Source of the DNA: Sphaerulina vaccinii
Taxonomy: Eukaryota > Ascomycota > Dothideomycetes > Mycosphaerellales > Mycosphaerellaceae
Direction: 5' to 3'
Length of the DNA stretch: 64,000 bases
Assembly: GCA_022570795.1 (NCBI GenBank)
Contig: JAKUDP010000011.1
Location: 744,001-808,000 of the forward strand
In this document: positions 19,710-29,449 of the stretch, in pieces
Numbering within the stretch: the stretch's first letter is position 1
Layout of the letters: each line of letters starts with the position of its first letter
Made by a program: the position numbers and the translations under genes
The notes under the pieces: generated by a model
The model's input: the letters and a program-made list of their open reading frames with translations, nothing else
Told to the model about the DNA's origin: nothing
The model's database searches: none

Positions 19710-20048
19710 GCTCTTCTTTCTCTCTTCTTTTGCGCCCTGCGTATGTCCCTTTGGGCACTTGAAAGTGGGTTGAAGTAGTGAGATGTGACATTTTGACATC
19801 TAAACATCTAGATCTACAGCTTTGCAGAACACAACTCTATAAGGTTATAAGCGAGATTCTTTCATTCCACAACCGGGTATCCTTTTCTCGCACTTCATAT
19901 GCAATTCGTCACATGCTTTTAAAGAGATCCCGATGCCTTTCCATTTATAACGCCATTCCATTCCCGCTCGCTCGAACGCATCGCATCTCAAAGTAATAAG
20001 AATGAGTCGAGTGTCCTCTTCCCAAGACAAACCTCCTTCTTCTGCTCT
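19710..20048. other. Spacer between RNA array and PRELI gene
   Basis: Downstream flank of unit 14, including its second TTTTGC, and the 3' side of the leftward PRELI/UPS gene. No gene seen. Confidence 0.5.
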
Positions 20049-20621
20049 TCACATCGCCGTAAGTTGTCTCTTCCTCCTCTCCTCCGCGAACACCTCTCTG
20101 CTAATAGCCAATACGCGCTCAAACCCTTCCCTCCCCTTCTTAGCATTCTCCTTAAACCTCTCCACAGAAATATCCTCAATAGCACTTTTAATCTTCTGCC
20201 AACCCCCACACAACGCTACAATCCTCGCCTCCTGCTCAAAAACCGTTCTCCCTTCCATTCCCTTTCTCAAATCCTGCGTGTATACGACTTTCTCGTGCAC
20301 AGTGAGCAGATCACTCCAAGTCATATTCTGACTACACATTACCACCCTTTTGGCTTTCGGATCCACGTAACTCACTTCATAGACTTGGGAGGTCTCTGAT
20401 GAGCCGAAGAATGTTTTGAGCCATTGGGGAGTTGCTTGTCGACAGGTTATGAGGCGTTCTGTTCGTAATATGCCGGTTTCGGGCGAGAGGCTGCGGGAGA
20501 GGGTGTCGACGGCTATTACGTGGGTTGATTGGTCGTTCCAAGGGCAGTATTTTCTCCAGTTACAAGTGCTGACTTCGTCCCAGGAGTAGGCGTAGGAGTG
20601 CGTGTTGCTGAAGATTTTCAT
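20049..20621 (-). CDS. PRELI/MSF1 (Ups-type) phospholipid transfer protein
   Basis: 190 residues, one exon. The N-terminus MKIFSNTHSYAYSWDEVSTC followed by NWRKYCPWN is the PRELI/MSF1 signature, with THVIAVDTLSR, GILRTERLITC and the C-terminal GGWQKIKSAIEDISVERFKE all in family order. Such proteins act with Mdm35 in the mitochondrial intermembrane space, moving phosphatidic acid (Ups1) or phosphatidylserine (Ups2) between membranes. The STHVIAVDTLSR wording is closer to Ups2/SLMO than to Ups1, though I cannot settle that without alignment. Length is normal for the family. It stands alone between the RNA array and a HET gene. Confidence 0.92.
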   Translation of the reverse strand: MKIFSNTHSYAYSWDEVSTCNWRKYCPWNDQSTHVIAVDTLSRSLSPETGILRTERLITCRQATPQWLKTFFGSSETSQVYEVSYVDPKAKRVVMCSQNMTWSDLLTVHEKVVYTQDLRKGMEGRTVFEQEARIVALCGGWQKIKSAIEDISVERFKENAKKGREGFERVLAISREVFAEERRKRQLTAM

Positions 20622-21413
20622 CTTCGGTTTGGTGGAGATGTGAGGTTTTTGGGTCGTGCCTGGGTCGTGTCTTTTCGTGACTGGATTTGATCGGGGAGGC
20701 GAGACAAAGAAACTCCTTTCCGTTCTCTTATGCTAGGTGATATGCTGCTTCGTGTACGCTAGTCGTGAGAGTCGTGAAAAGGACAGTGGGTGTTCGTAGG
20801 CGAAGTTGGTAGAGGAGTGATTTACGTCGACAGTCAGAATATCAAGGTTCTCGAACTCTGGCCGAATCCTTTTCGTTCGGCAAAGCACGCGCCGACGAAT
20901 CTGCTTAGCGAATCTGCTTTGGATCTCCACTTTTACACCCTCTTTTCGGGTGTCCGGAATGCATGTGACTCTGAGATCTTGGCTCACGATTTGGCATCTC
21001 CTTGTCATCGGGACCAACAACATCTCATCATGGAAGTTGATGGAAAGAGGCCGGGCAACGGACCATATCAGCGACATGGCTGTGTCACTGGCAAGTACGA
21101 GTGAGAATATTCTCCAAGCACAATAGGTGGCCGAAGCTCTGCTGTTCCTGCAGCTGTACCTGACCTGATCCAAGATTGTCTGTCATTGGTACTCATCTGC
21201 ATTGCTCATGATGGGTCCTGACCGCTGGGACTAATGCAGTTCTCACCTTTGCCACGCTGACAGTGCGATGTTGTCGTCCCACCTAGGGACCAAGTGTCAC
21301 GTAGAGACAGACAGGAAGGAACGCCGCGAGTGCAAGCGACATGCATGACCCCACTCACACATCCTGCGCGATGAGGTTTTGTTCTCCTGCACTTCTGCAC
21401 AACATAGAGAAAT
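20622..21413. other. Divergent promoter region
   Basis: Roughly 790 bp between the PRELI gene (-) and the HET gene (+). Short ORFs only. No repeat or RNA gene noticed. Confidence 0.5.
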
Positions 21414-23303
21414 ATGGTCGGCACTCTGTACCGCGACCTTGACCCGAACGAGCAAGAGATTCGACTTCTACGCATCCTACCTGGCAACGGTGGCTCTCCT
21501 CTGCGCTGCACGCTTGAGGAGACAAGCCCGCAAAACTCCGAATTTGATGCTTTGTCCTACTGCTGGGGTTCTTCAGAGACACCAGCGACCATCGATCTGA
21601 ATGGCACCATGATGGCCGTCACGGCAAGCCTTCATGAAGCTCTACATCACTTTCGATGTGTTGGCGTAGGCATGGAGAAGCCACTGTGGGTCGATGCTCT
21701 CTGTATCAACCAGAAGAATACTGCCGAGCGAAGTTCGCAGGTCTCCTTGATGGGCGAGCTTTACCGATGTGCCACTCGCGTTCACATATGGCTTGGTGGA
21801 CCTACCTCAATCACATCTGCTGCTATGGCAGCCTTCAAAGAGCTGGTACATTTAGCCAAGCAACCTCTAGAACCAGGCGAGACGAACAACAAGTTTCCGC
21901 TTCCTACAGATGACCAAGGACTACAGAAGCTACAAGATCTCATGTCCTTTGCGAACAATCCATATTGGAAGCGGACTTGGATCTTACAGGAGATCGCCTT
22001 CGAGCCAGATTGTGTCGTTCACGGACATAACGAAGTCATACGCGTTTGTCAAGAGCACGGCGACAATTACTCGCGTATCTGCTCACTGTTCGAACCTTTC
22101 GGACACATCAATGTGGAAATGCGAGAAGATTCAAACGATACGCAAGAGTCAGTGCAACTCGGCATCGCGATCGAGGCTGCACTACATCCAGTCAGGACAA
22201 CTGGCTTTGTGGGCATTATCAGGCCAATCGCCCACGAGCCATCTTATGTACGACTCTTGACGAATATCTGCCTGGAGTACAGAATCATGCTAGCATCTGA
22301 TCCACGGGACAAGGTCTATGGCATTCTAGGCTTACTCCCCACTGCTCTCGAAATCATACCAGATTACACAAAATCTTTGCAGCAAGTATACACGGAGCTC
22401 ACGCAAGAGATCATCAGAGCAACGCAGTCGTTCGCGATACTTATCGATGCCTGTTCTGGTGTCAGCGATCTACAATCCTGGGTACCTGATCTGCGAACGC
22501 CATGCAAGTTTCCTACCCCTTTCACGAAGCAACTGGTGAGTCACAACATGTCTGCGAATCTCCCAGCTGTCGCGCAGATCTCGCCCCTAGGCGTTCTGGC
22601 TACGAAAGGCCTGGTGATCGACAGCATCAAGGAGATAAGAGCGGGATCTGATGGCATAGTCACAATCGATGATCTCCGCAACCGAGTTTTCGAGTGGCGT
22701 GCACTGTTCGACGATACCGTAGCACCGTCACATCGCATGGACAGAGACGTGGATAGAGACACGAACAACATAGACAACGCGTTCTGGAACGCGATCATGA
22801 CTGCAGACGAAGATGTGGTTGGTTTCGACACCACTCAAGTCCACGACTATACTGAGCTCCTACTCTCCTCCCAGATCGATTCGTTTAGGCCAGCCAGAGA
22901 TTCGATTGAAACGAGACTTCTCAATGTACTTCAACGCTACGATATCTTCTCCACCTCACATGGTCATCTCGGCCATGCACCTCGCGGCCGAGTCTCTCCG
23001 GGAGATTCTCTACTACTCCTAGCCGGTGCACCTGCCCCATTCTGCGTCGCTCCCCTCGAGAACAATGAGCACCACTATTTACTGAAGGCTCCTGTCAATC
23101 TGATGCCTATCGACACGCAACCAGACTATACAGACTATCCTGGAGGCACTGTGGGTGCGGTGGGACGCTTCAGAGCGAAGCATCCGATCATGGATGGGTC
23201 GTATTTGGTAGAAAGAGCCGGACTCGAGTCAGTTATGGATGCCCAAGAAGAGCCTGGGAGATCAGCTGTATTGGCTTTGATGGGTGATATGTGGATCGTG
23301 TGA
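21414..23303 (+). CDS. Heterokaryon incompatibility (HET domain) protein
   Basis: 629 residues in one exon. The HET domain occupies about residues 15-190 with its diagnostic blocks in order: IRLLRILPG, FDALSYCWGS, LWVDALCINQKNTAERSSQV and CATRVHIWLGG, then WKRTWILQEIAF. Later blocks typical of large HET proteins are also present (ASDPRDKVYGILGLLP). HET proteins act in allorecognition and can trigger death of fused incompatible cells; the specific partner is not deducible. The gene appears complete, in contrast to the frameshifted HET gene at 58.9 kb. Confidence 0.93.
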   Translation: MVGTLYRDLDPNEQEIRLLRILPGNGGSPLRCTLEETSPQNSEFDALSYCWGSSETPATIDLNGTMMAVTASLHEALHHFRCVGVGMEKPLWVDALCINQKNTAERSSQVSLMGELYRCATRVHIWLGGPTSITSAAMAAFKELVHLAKQPLEPGETNNKFPLPTDDQGLQKLQDLMSFANNPYWKRTWILQEIAFEPDCVVHGHNEVIRVCQEHGDNYSRICSLFEPFGHINVEMREDSNDTQESVQLGIAIEAALHPVRTTGFVGIIRPIAHEPSYVRLLTNICLEYRIMLASDPRDKVYGILGLLPTALEIIPDYTKSLQQVYTELTQEIIRATQSFAILIDACSGVSDLQSWVPDLRTPCKFPTPFTKQLVSHNMSANLPAVAQISPLGVLATKGLVIDSIKEIRAGSDGIVTIDDLRNRVFEWRALFDDTVAPSHRMDRDVDRDTNNIDNAFWNAIMTADEDVVGFDTTQVHDYTELLLSSQIDSFRPARDSIETRLLNVLQRYDIFSTSHGHLGHAPRGRVSPGDSLLLLAGAPAPFCVAPLENNEHHYLLKAPVNLMPIDTQPDYTDYPGGTVGAVGRFRAKHPIMDGSYLVERAGLESVMDAQEEPGRSAVLALMGDMWIV

Positions 23304-23563
23304 GACTTGCACGTCAACGAGCCATCTGAAGTACGATCTTCACAGGAGACCTCCATGACCGACTATGCACTTATCCGCAATTCAGACACGACTTGCGATA
23401 AACTCACAACTCTGCAACCAGAAATCTCATATCTCGCTCTCGCCGTCACGTCTCATCAACACTTCTCCGCAGCACCGTTCAGGGACATTTCATCAAATAG
23501 AGTCAATGAGCCGCCTACCACAGCCAGCAAAACTCCTACTCAATCTCCTCCAGCAGGCTCTCA

Positions 23564-23944
23564 TCAATCCTTCGCACGCCAGTCCTCCTTCAACAAACCC
23601 ACCCAGGCACTCGTCACCCTCTCCAACAAATCCGACGTTTGCTGGGAAACTGCAATAAACGCGACCCCTAAGCTATGAGCAACATTGAACAAGCAATACC
23701 GACGTGCCTCCTCCTTGCTTCCTTTCACTGCAGGCCATTTCGACTCCTCAGTCTCTGAGCCTGGACCAGTGAAGCCTGACAGAACTGCATGTAGTAAGGG
23801 AAAGACTGGATCTGTGGTCTCTGTCGCCTTGTAGAGTTTACGCCATTGGATCGCGCTGCGAATGTGGTCCTGAACTGATATGATGCAGTCGTGATGGAGG
23901 TTTTCCGCTGTTAGGGGATAAGGTGGTGTGTCGTTGTTTGACAT
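23564..23944 (-). CDS. Small paralogous fungal protein, copy 4 (divergent)
   Basis: 126 residues, single exon. Its C-terminus (LLERVTSAWVGLLKEDWRAK) resembles the terminal helix of copy 1 (LTAVWREILEEGWKLKQE), and a hydrophobic stretch (AHSLGVAFIAVS) sits where copy 1 has VGIAIAMGMA. The N-terminal half does not align obviously. It lies between the HET gene and the first dispersed small-RNA unit, repeating the gene-family/RNA neighbourhood of 14-19 kb. Function unknown; membership rests on weak similarity. Confidence 0.5.
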   Translation of the reverse strand: MSNNDTPPYPLTAENLHHDCIISVQDHIRSAIQWRKLYKATETTDPVFPLLHAVLSGFTGPGSETEESKWPAVKGSKEEARRYCLFNVAHSLGVAFIAVSQQTSDLLERVTSAWVGLLKEDWRAKD

Positions 23945-24158
23945 GTTGGGTGGTCTGTGTGGATGTTAGAAGGTTGTCTTTGGTGCCGACTGGGGACTAA
24001 ATGTGTTTTCCAGGTTTGCTTGATTGCCTCGACCATGTTTGCATCTAAGAATACTGTGGGGCTTTCCTGCTAGAGTGTCCGTGAAAGCAATCTTCACTTC
24101 ACGCGACTGATCACCTTCCTGATCACAGTTTTGGCAAAAGAAGTCTTCCGCGAAAAGC

Positions 24159-24311
24159 AAAACAATCGCTTTTGCTCCAAGGACCTTTCGATGCGACCAA
24201 AGGCTTAAACGCTTGATAGACGTTGGTGTCCTGATGGAAGGGCCTTCAGTATTCGAGCAACAGCATGGCTGTCGACTTACCAACTTGACCAACAAGGCTC
24301 GGACGACTGTT
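24159..24311 (-). ncRNA. Dispersed copy of the structured RNA (unit 15)
   Basis: On the minus strand TGATATA starts exactly 29 nt upstream of AACAGTCGTCC (5' end 24311). The terminal stem pairs 24304-24311 with 24161-24168, and T4 ends at 24159. GGTAAGTCGACAG and an ACAG/CTGT hairpin are kept; the A-box has diverged (GAGCCTTGTTGG). Confidence 0.6.
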
Positions 24312-24414
24312 GGAAATTGACGAGCTGAGCCTCTATATCAAACTCCATTCGACGATGTGGAACCGGTAAAAGTGAAGGAAAGAACAACCACGACACAAGT
24401 TTTAATATCGAAGC

Positions 24415-24531
24415 AAAAGACAATCGCCTTGATCCTTAGGCGCTTCGAGATCCTGGCCCGTCCTGAGGCCTACTTAGACATCAGAATTGCTGATGACTTA
24501 CAGACTTGCCGCTAGACCACGGACGCTTGTT
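24415..24531 (-). ncRNA. Dispersed copy of the structured RNA (unit 16)
   Basis: TCATGTA begins 29 nt upstream of the 5' end AACAAGCGTCC (24531). The A-box TGGTCTAGCGG is intact, followed by GTAAGTCATCAGC. The 3' motif is GCGATTGTCTTTTGC with T4 at 24415-24418. At 117 nt it is the shortest copy. Confidence 0.6.
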
Positions 24532-24671
24532 GAGACGACGTGATTGGGAAGTGTACATGAACCTCATCACGGAGTCGTTGACAGAAGGTCCGAATCACGA
24601 GGAGCAGTAGAGCTCGTGCTCGAGATCACGGACTTTGAGGTCCACGTGAGTTCTCGAATCTTGATCCGTCG

Positions 24672-24818
24672 ACAGTCGTCTTTGATCTAGTGGAATACTC
24701 GGTAAGTCGTCAGTATAGCTGATGCTGAGCACCCAGGAAGTGGAATGTCGGCTTAGAAGCTCCACGACTTCAAAGATAGTCTTTGCCTCTCATATTCATG
24801 ATCTCGAGTGATCGTTTT
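24672..24818 (+). ncRNA. Dispersed copy of the structured RNA (unit 17)
   Basis: Contains ACAGTCGTC, TGATCTAGTGG and GTAAGTCGTCAGTATAGCTG in order, and ends TGATCGTTTTGC (T4 24815-24818). No TATA-like element is present at -29 and the terminal stem is shorter, so it may be silent. Confidence 0.5.
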
Positions 24819-24852
24819 GCTGCGATGCTTCAAGTTTCTTTTGTACTTCCTT

Positions 24853-26829
24853 TCACACATCACTAAACCGTGAAATACAGAGTGTGCTTCTAGCCTTCGC
24901 CTCCATCCTCGCGAAGTTCCTGTCATGCGACATAGCCATATCATACAGCCGACCTTGCTTCTCCATAGTCTGCGCAGATCTGCTGTAACCGATCATGGCT
25001 TGTGATGTCTCTGCATCTAACCCAAGCAGTAACGATGGCAGACTGTTACTCTTCCACAAGGGCGCGCCTCTTCTGCTACTGATGACCACAGTTATGGAAA
25101 CAAAGAACAAAGCCAAGCCTAGGAGACTGAGCGGCAGTATAGCCCATGCCCATCGCGCAGATACGAACGTCTGAGCTGACATGGCGACTCCTGGAGCGGA
25201 GTCTGATCCTGAGCTGCGGAGATATAGTGTCATGCTTCGAGCTATATCGGACCACAGTTGTTCTGGTCCTGGCATGGCAGCCGTGGCTTGTTGGGCTTGC
25301 GCAGCTGTCATTCTAGGTGGTATTGTATAGTTGACTGATTCTCTGGACCCAGTCACGTAGCTGTTGTAGGTCATTTGGGTGACGTCCTGACCAGAGACGA
25401 TTCCCCACGTCGCTACCGTATCCCAGGTGTAGACCAGCCATTGGCGGAGGCCATTCAACGTAAGCCAATCTACTATATACTCTGTGCCGTTGGCAGCTGG
25501 GTCTTTGAAAACGATACTGGAATTGTCCATATGCTTGTTTGGTAAGTCAACGCCGACCACATCCCGTTGAATGTCGTATAGCTCTTGAACCGAGTGCTGT
25601 TCGCTCAGCGAGTCTGGCATCGCCGCTTTTGGATCTGGCCAGCTGCTGAGTACAGTCTCCGTGAGCTTTCCAGAGGTAACAGTTGCTGAATATGTATTGA
25701 CGCAAAAGTAGAGTATGCATTCGTAAGCCTGCGGTGCCACGTCCACTCTGTTGAATGTGCCCGGCGTCCAGAACATTGGAATAGCCTGCACGATGGACAT
25801 GTTCTGATACGCCTTGTACGCGAGTGACCAATCTTTGCGGTTCGTCTCTCCCACCGCGACATTGTAGGTCGCTATGCTCTTCCCAGTGTACTGCGTGAGG
25901 CCAAGGGCGTCGTCTGTCGACAGGACATTTGCTCCGTTCTCAAGGCTATACGTAGCCATGGGCGAGACCTTATAAGCGCCTTTCTGGCCCCACTGGTCCG
26001 TCATCGAGGCGTTGAATTGGTTTACCATGTCGACCTTTCTATTGATGAGCGATGTGAGATTGGTACACGAGCTGCAAACAGCAAGTGATGAGTATGGCGC
26101 CCATGTGCAGTTACCGGTTGGGCATACTGGCTGCATATTCCATGCATCATTAGAGGTCCCAAACATTGCGCTGAAAAAGGCTCCTTTTGCGCCGGATGAC
26201 GCTGTCCTAGAAGCCGAGTCCAGCGTGTTATACACGACGTCTTTGTAGTCTTTCATTATGCCGATAGAGGTTGGGTGACCAGCAAGCGGCACCATTCGTG
26301 TTGGATAGGTCGGAATCAGCTGCAGGAACGTCTCCATTGCGAGGGCAATAACAGTGAGTACAGCTCCAAGTGATGCCAGCTGCATCAGGCGTGGCCTCTT
26401 GCATGCAAGTAAGCATAAGCTGCCCCATGGTCCGCGCGAGGCGCTGTCGTAAAGCTGGAAATCAGATACTGGCTTCGGATGTTTATGGTCCCAGAACCTC
26501 AGCCATTTCAGCTGACTGATAGATTCTGATATAGGTAAGATTAAGGCAGCTTTGGCAACTCCAGCAAGTGTTCCGATGATACCGTTGATCGTCAACCACC
26601 CCAGGTTCGGCAGCGGCTTCTGGTCATAATGCGCAAGGATGACAAGTATGCCACCGACGCACAGGAAGCTTACGACGAAGCTGAGGAGTTCCCAGATCCA
26701 CGATGATGTTCGCAGTCGCTCTTCTTGAATTGTGGAAGGAGAAAACTTGTGCTTCCGGAGTGATTCTGTAGAGTGTGTGAACATATTGCAAGATCTGCTT
26801 GCAGAATTTATAGCTGAGCGCGGATGCAT
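24853..26829 (-). CDS. DUF3176 family membrane protein
   Basis: 658 residues from the first true ATG at 26829 (MHPRSAINSAS); MFTHSTES at 26784 is an alternative start. Two N-terminal spans (FVVSFLCVGGILVILA and the segment ending ALILPISESIS) and a third (LASLGAVLTVIALAMETFLQ) precede a long extracytoplasmic region rich in N-glycosylation sequons and Cys pairs (CPTGNCTWAPYSSLAVCSSC). A final span follows (WAILPLSLLGLALFFVSITV), with a short tail containing PLWKSNSLPSLL. This is the layout of fungal DUF3176 proteins, whose function is unknown. A nonsense-ridden relative lies at 36.8-38.4 kb. Confidence 0.88.
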   Translation of the reverse strand: MHPRSAINSASRSCNMFTHSTESLRKHKFSPSTIQEERLRTSSWIWELLSFVVSFLCVGGILVILAHYDQKPLPNLGWLTINGIIGTLAGVAKAALILPISESISQLKWLRFWDHKHPKPVSDFQLYDSASRGPWGSLCLLACKRPRLMQLASLGAVLTVIALAMETFLQLIPTYPTRMVPLAGHPTSIGIMKDYKDVVYNTLDSASRTASSGAKGAFFSAMFGTSNDAWNMQPVCPTGNCTWAPYSSLAVCSSCTNLTSLINRKVDMVNQFNASMTDQWGQKGAYKVSPMATYSLENGANVLSTDDALGLTQYTGKSIATYNVAVGETNRKDWSLAYKAYQNMSIVQAIPMFWTPGTFNRVDVAPQAYECILYFCVNTYSATVTSGKLTETVLSSWPDPKAAMPDSLSEQHSVQELYDIQRDVVGVDLPNKHMDNSSIVFKDPAANGTEYIVDWLTLNGLRQWLVYTWDTVATWGIVSGQDVTQMTYNSYVTGSRESVNYTIPPRMTAAQAQQATAAMPGPEQLWSDIARSMTLYLRSSGSDSAPGVAMSAQTFVSARWAWAILPLSLLGLALFFVSITVVISSRRGAPLWKSNSLPSLLLGLDAETSQAMIGYSRSAQTMEKQGRLYDMAMSHDRNFARMEAKARSTLCISRFSDV

Positions 26830-27397
26830 CTTCTTTCGACATACTTGTGCGTTTATACTCACCACTGCGGTACTGTGCCGCAACGCTGTCGGCGTCAAGT
26901 AGTGTTCATAGAAACGAACTATAGTGAAGTCGACCAACAGCAAAGAACGCAAAGCCTGAGATATGCAGACTGGGCGGCTAACTAGCCGGAAGAGTAGATG
27001 TGCGACATTTCGGCGTCTGGAGCTGGAACAAGTGGCCAGAATTGGAGCATCCGAGACAAGACGTGTGCTTGTTCCGGCATTGTGATAGCATACATGCAGT
27101 GATGAGAATGTGCGAGGTGGTGGTGTTTGTTGAGAAGAGGACGAAAGAGAGATCGCGGAGCCGCGGAGGTGCAGGACTTCACTTCACGCGGAGTCTTGGC
27201 ATTGCCGAGATTGTCGAAGTTGCAGCAAATGGCAATGCAAACCAGTCAAAGTAGGACGTGCATGGCATTTGATTGATGCTGTGCGGGCGTGAGAGAGGAA
27301 AGTCCGCAGCTTGATCATGGAAAGTGCCATTGTCGCCTCGAGAAGTCAGATTTGAGTCTATATATATCATCTGATCAACCAGGACCTCATGAAGCAG

Positions 27398-27566
27398 GTC
27401 GCTTTAGCTCACTTGGGAGAGCGCCAGACTGAAGAGGCCTTGCTAGGTCATTAAACTACAGTCGTCACACCTGTGCGGTATCTGGAGGTACTGTGGTACG
27501 TAATTCACCGTCCCAGATGATATCTTCAATCACTAATGTATCGTAGTTCGATCCACAGAAGCGACA
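27398..27566 (+). tRNA. tRNA-Phe (GAA) interrupted by two insertions
   Basis: Acceptor GTCGCTT (27398-27404) pairs perfectly with AAGCGAC (27559-27565). D-arm GCTC/GAGC. Anticodon stem CCAGA/TCTGG with loop CTGAAG+A gives anticodon GAA. A 45-nt insertion at 27435-27479, after position 37, is the normal tRNA intron site. The T stem CTGTG (27491-27495) is separated from TTCGATC CACAG (27547-27558) by a second 51-nt insertion, 27496-27546, that begins GTACGT, contains CACTAATG and ends TAG. A TTTTT terminator follows at 27570. With both insertions removed, a complete tRNA of normal shape remains. It is either a two-intron gene or a tRNA pseudogene. Confidence 0.8.
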
Positions 27567-27569
27567 ATC

Positions 27570-27574
27570 TTTTT
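27570..27574 (+). terminator. Pol III T5 terminator of the tRNA-Phe gene
   Basis: A run of five T four bases past the discriminator base, the expected RNA polymerase III stop signal. Confidence 0.7.
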
Positions 27575-27639
27575 GCCATTCTCATGCTGTACATGTTGTA
27601 TAGTCTTTTGGCCATTCCCATGCTGTACGTGTTGTATAG
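27575..27639. repeat. Two 29-bp direct repeats after the tRNA
   Basis: GCCATTCTCATGCTGTACAT and its continuation GTTGTATAG at 27575-27603 recur with two changes at 27611-27639, giving a period of 36 bp that includes a T-rich linker. Confidence 0.85.
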
Positions 27640-29119
27640 TTGTGTTGGTTATTGTTCTTTCGTATGTGGAATCGATTTTGGTCGATTTGACTTTTGGGTG
27701 CGATGCCAAGATTTCGCGGCGACAGCGACCATCTCTGGGGTTGCTCAAAGCTTCTTCTTAAATGCCATTGAAGTCCCAATAGTGTGCGTTGTCATTGTGT
27801 AAGAATACATATATGTATTCGACTCGATGGGTACACTTTTGAGTACAAGTTCTAATCAGTTGTACGACACCATGATTCCGCTGCGACAGTGGTCACTGGG
27901 AAGTGCGAAGACTCTCAAATGCCAGGTCTCTGGCCAATGTCATGGATGTCTTGTACGAAGTCTTCGCAGGAGAAGTATGGATTCTACCAATGACTTAACA
28001 TACTGAACGGCCAAACCACTAGTTGAAAGACGATGGCCGATGCTATGCTGCGCGATCGTGCTGTCCAGGTAGTCTCTGTCGGGCATCATTAAATGACATA
28101 CTCGATGCATGGAAGCAGAAATCAATAAATCTTTTGTGCCGAAAGCCCGATATACTGGGAGAGTGATATGCCCAAGCTATAGCAAGTCCGCGGATCGAGT
28201 GCAGTCTTTGTGCTGTTCCGTTCTCGAAGGAAGTCAGCGATTGCCAGCTTGAAATGAACTGCATATGCGTCCTGATCACCCTAAGCCTTACAGGCATGCT
28301 TCAGCTCATTGAACGACAGCTAAGAAAATGTGATTGACGTATCACTGTGAAGTGCAGGGCAGATAGTGACAGAGCTGGTAATGCTGAGACCATTGTCGCT
28401 TACAGCGCCATGGACTTATTATTGCTCCAAGCAGGCATAGCTCTGGGCAATTCTTGGAGTCGCTATTGTTACAGCGCTCCGTTTAGCACTGACAGATTGG
28501 CAGTGGAGGTGGTTGATACAACAGATGCTGGTCAAACTCGGATGTGACAGCCGATTAGAAAAAGCAAAGCCACAACCTGGTGAAGTTTCGCGGAGGCCTT
28601 CTATACTTTCCGTGTGCACCTACTTCCTGTTGCAGGGCTGAGCCGGTCTCCATACTAGATCATTCGAGTTCCTTGGAAGTGATATACGGAAATGCGGTCA
28701 TCTCATGCCTAACAGTGGATGCTCGCGCCGAAGCTATCAAGGTCGGCTTGTGCAGCTGTGCCTGCGTATTGAGGAGCTTGAATGTCGGTGGCTGGTTGCT
28801 TGTGCTTCCGTGTAGCTCTCGATGCAAGCCTTCATAGCTATAGGCCACGCGAGCGCATCCAGATCGGGAGAACGCTGCAAGTATACCCCAATGAGAGGCA
28901 TTGTTGTCCAAGAGCGCTCCAACCTTGGCGAGGTATCAAAGCTGCGAAGCCTTGAAAGTAGGGCGACAGAGTGGTGGCCTGACGAACATGAAAGTCCAGA
29001 ATGAGTCCATCGCGACATACAGCTCGCGGTCCGTCAAGCAATAGTGCTGCCGTTGTCCTGCATATTCCAGTCCGCATTCGCGATGTTTTCAGCTGTAGGA
29101 GTCAAAGCCGCTTCGTTTG

Positions 29120-29449
29120 TTAGCGGTGCAGATCCACCGTATATTTACGATTCGGCCAATGTACACGTCTAAAACCACTATGTACATTCCATGTACATAG
29201 GCGTGCGGCCTGGGATCCGGTCCAGATTGGAGGTATAGACCCACCTACTAGCGTATTGGTACGGCTAATATCACGGCAATATTAGGATATCAAGGGATAT
29301 CGTCGTATCCAGAGCTGTGTACATACGCTCCTTGCTCTTAGAGGTCGTGTACATTGAGTATATACACACATGTACGCCGTGTGTGTATTTAGAACTCCAT
29401 CCCTATCGTTTGTAGAGTTGTGCTGTGCAGTGTGAAGTCGCACCGCTAA
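29120..29449. mobile_element. Possible degenerate MITE with TTAGCGGTGC ends
   Basis: TTAGCGGTGC (29120-29129) and GCACCGCTAA (29440-29449) form 10-bp inverted ends, compatible with a TA target duplication. The interior is richer in A+T than the flanks and holds palindromes. Ten base pairs is weak evidence, so this is tentative. Confidence 0.3.
29178..29200. repeat. Perfect palindrome CTATGTACAT-TCC-ATGTACATAG
   Basis: 10-bp arms around a 3-bp spacer. Further GTACAT/GTACAC motifs lie within 200 bp, and a second inverted pair, ATACACAC and GTGTGTAT, lies near 29360-29390. Confidence 0.9.

Noticed and set aside
14850..19710. CRISPR-like array
   Set aside because: Eukaryotic context, 230-250 bp period with diverged units; no short identical repeats with unique spacers.
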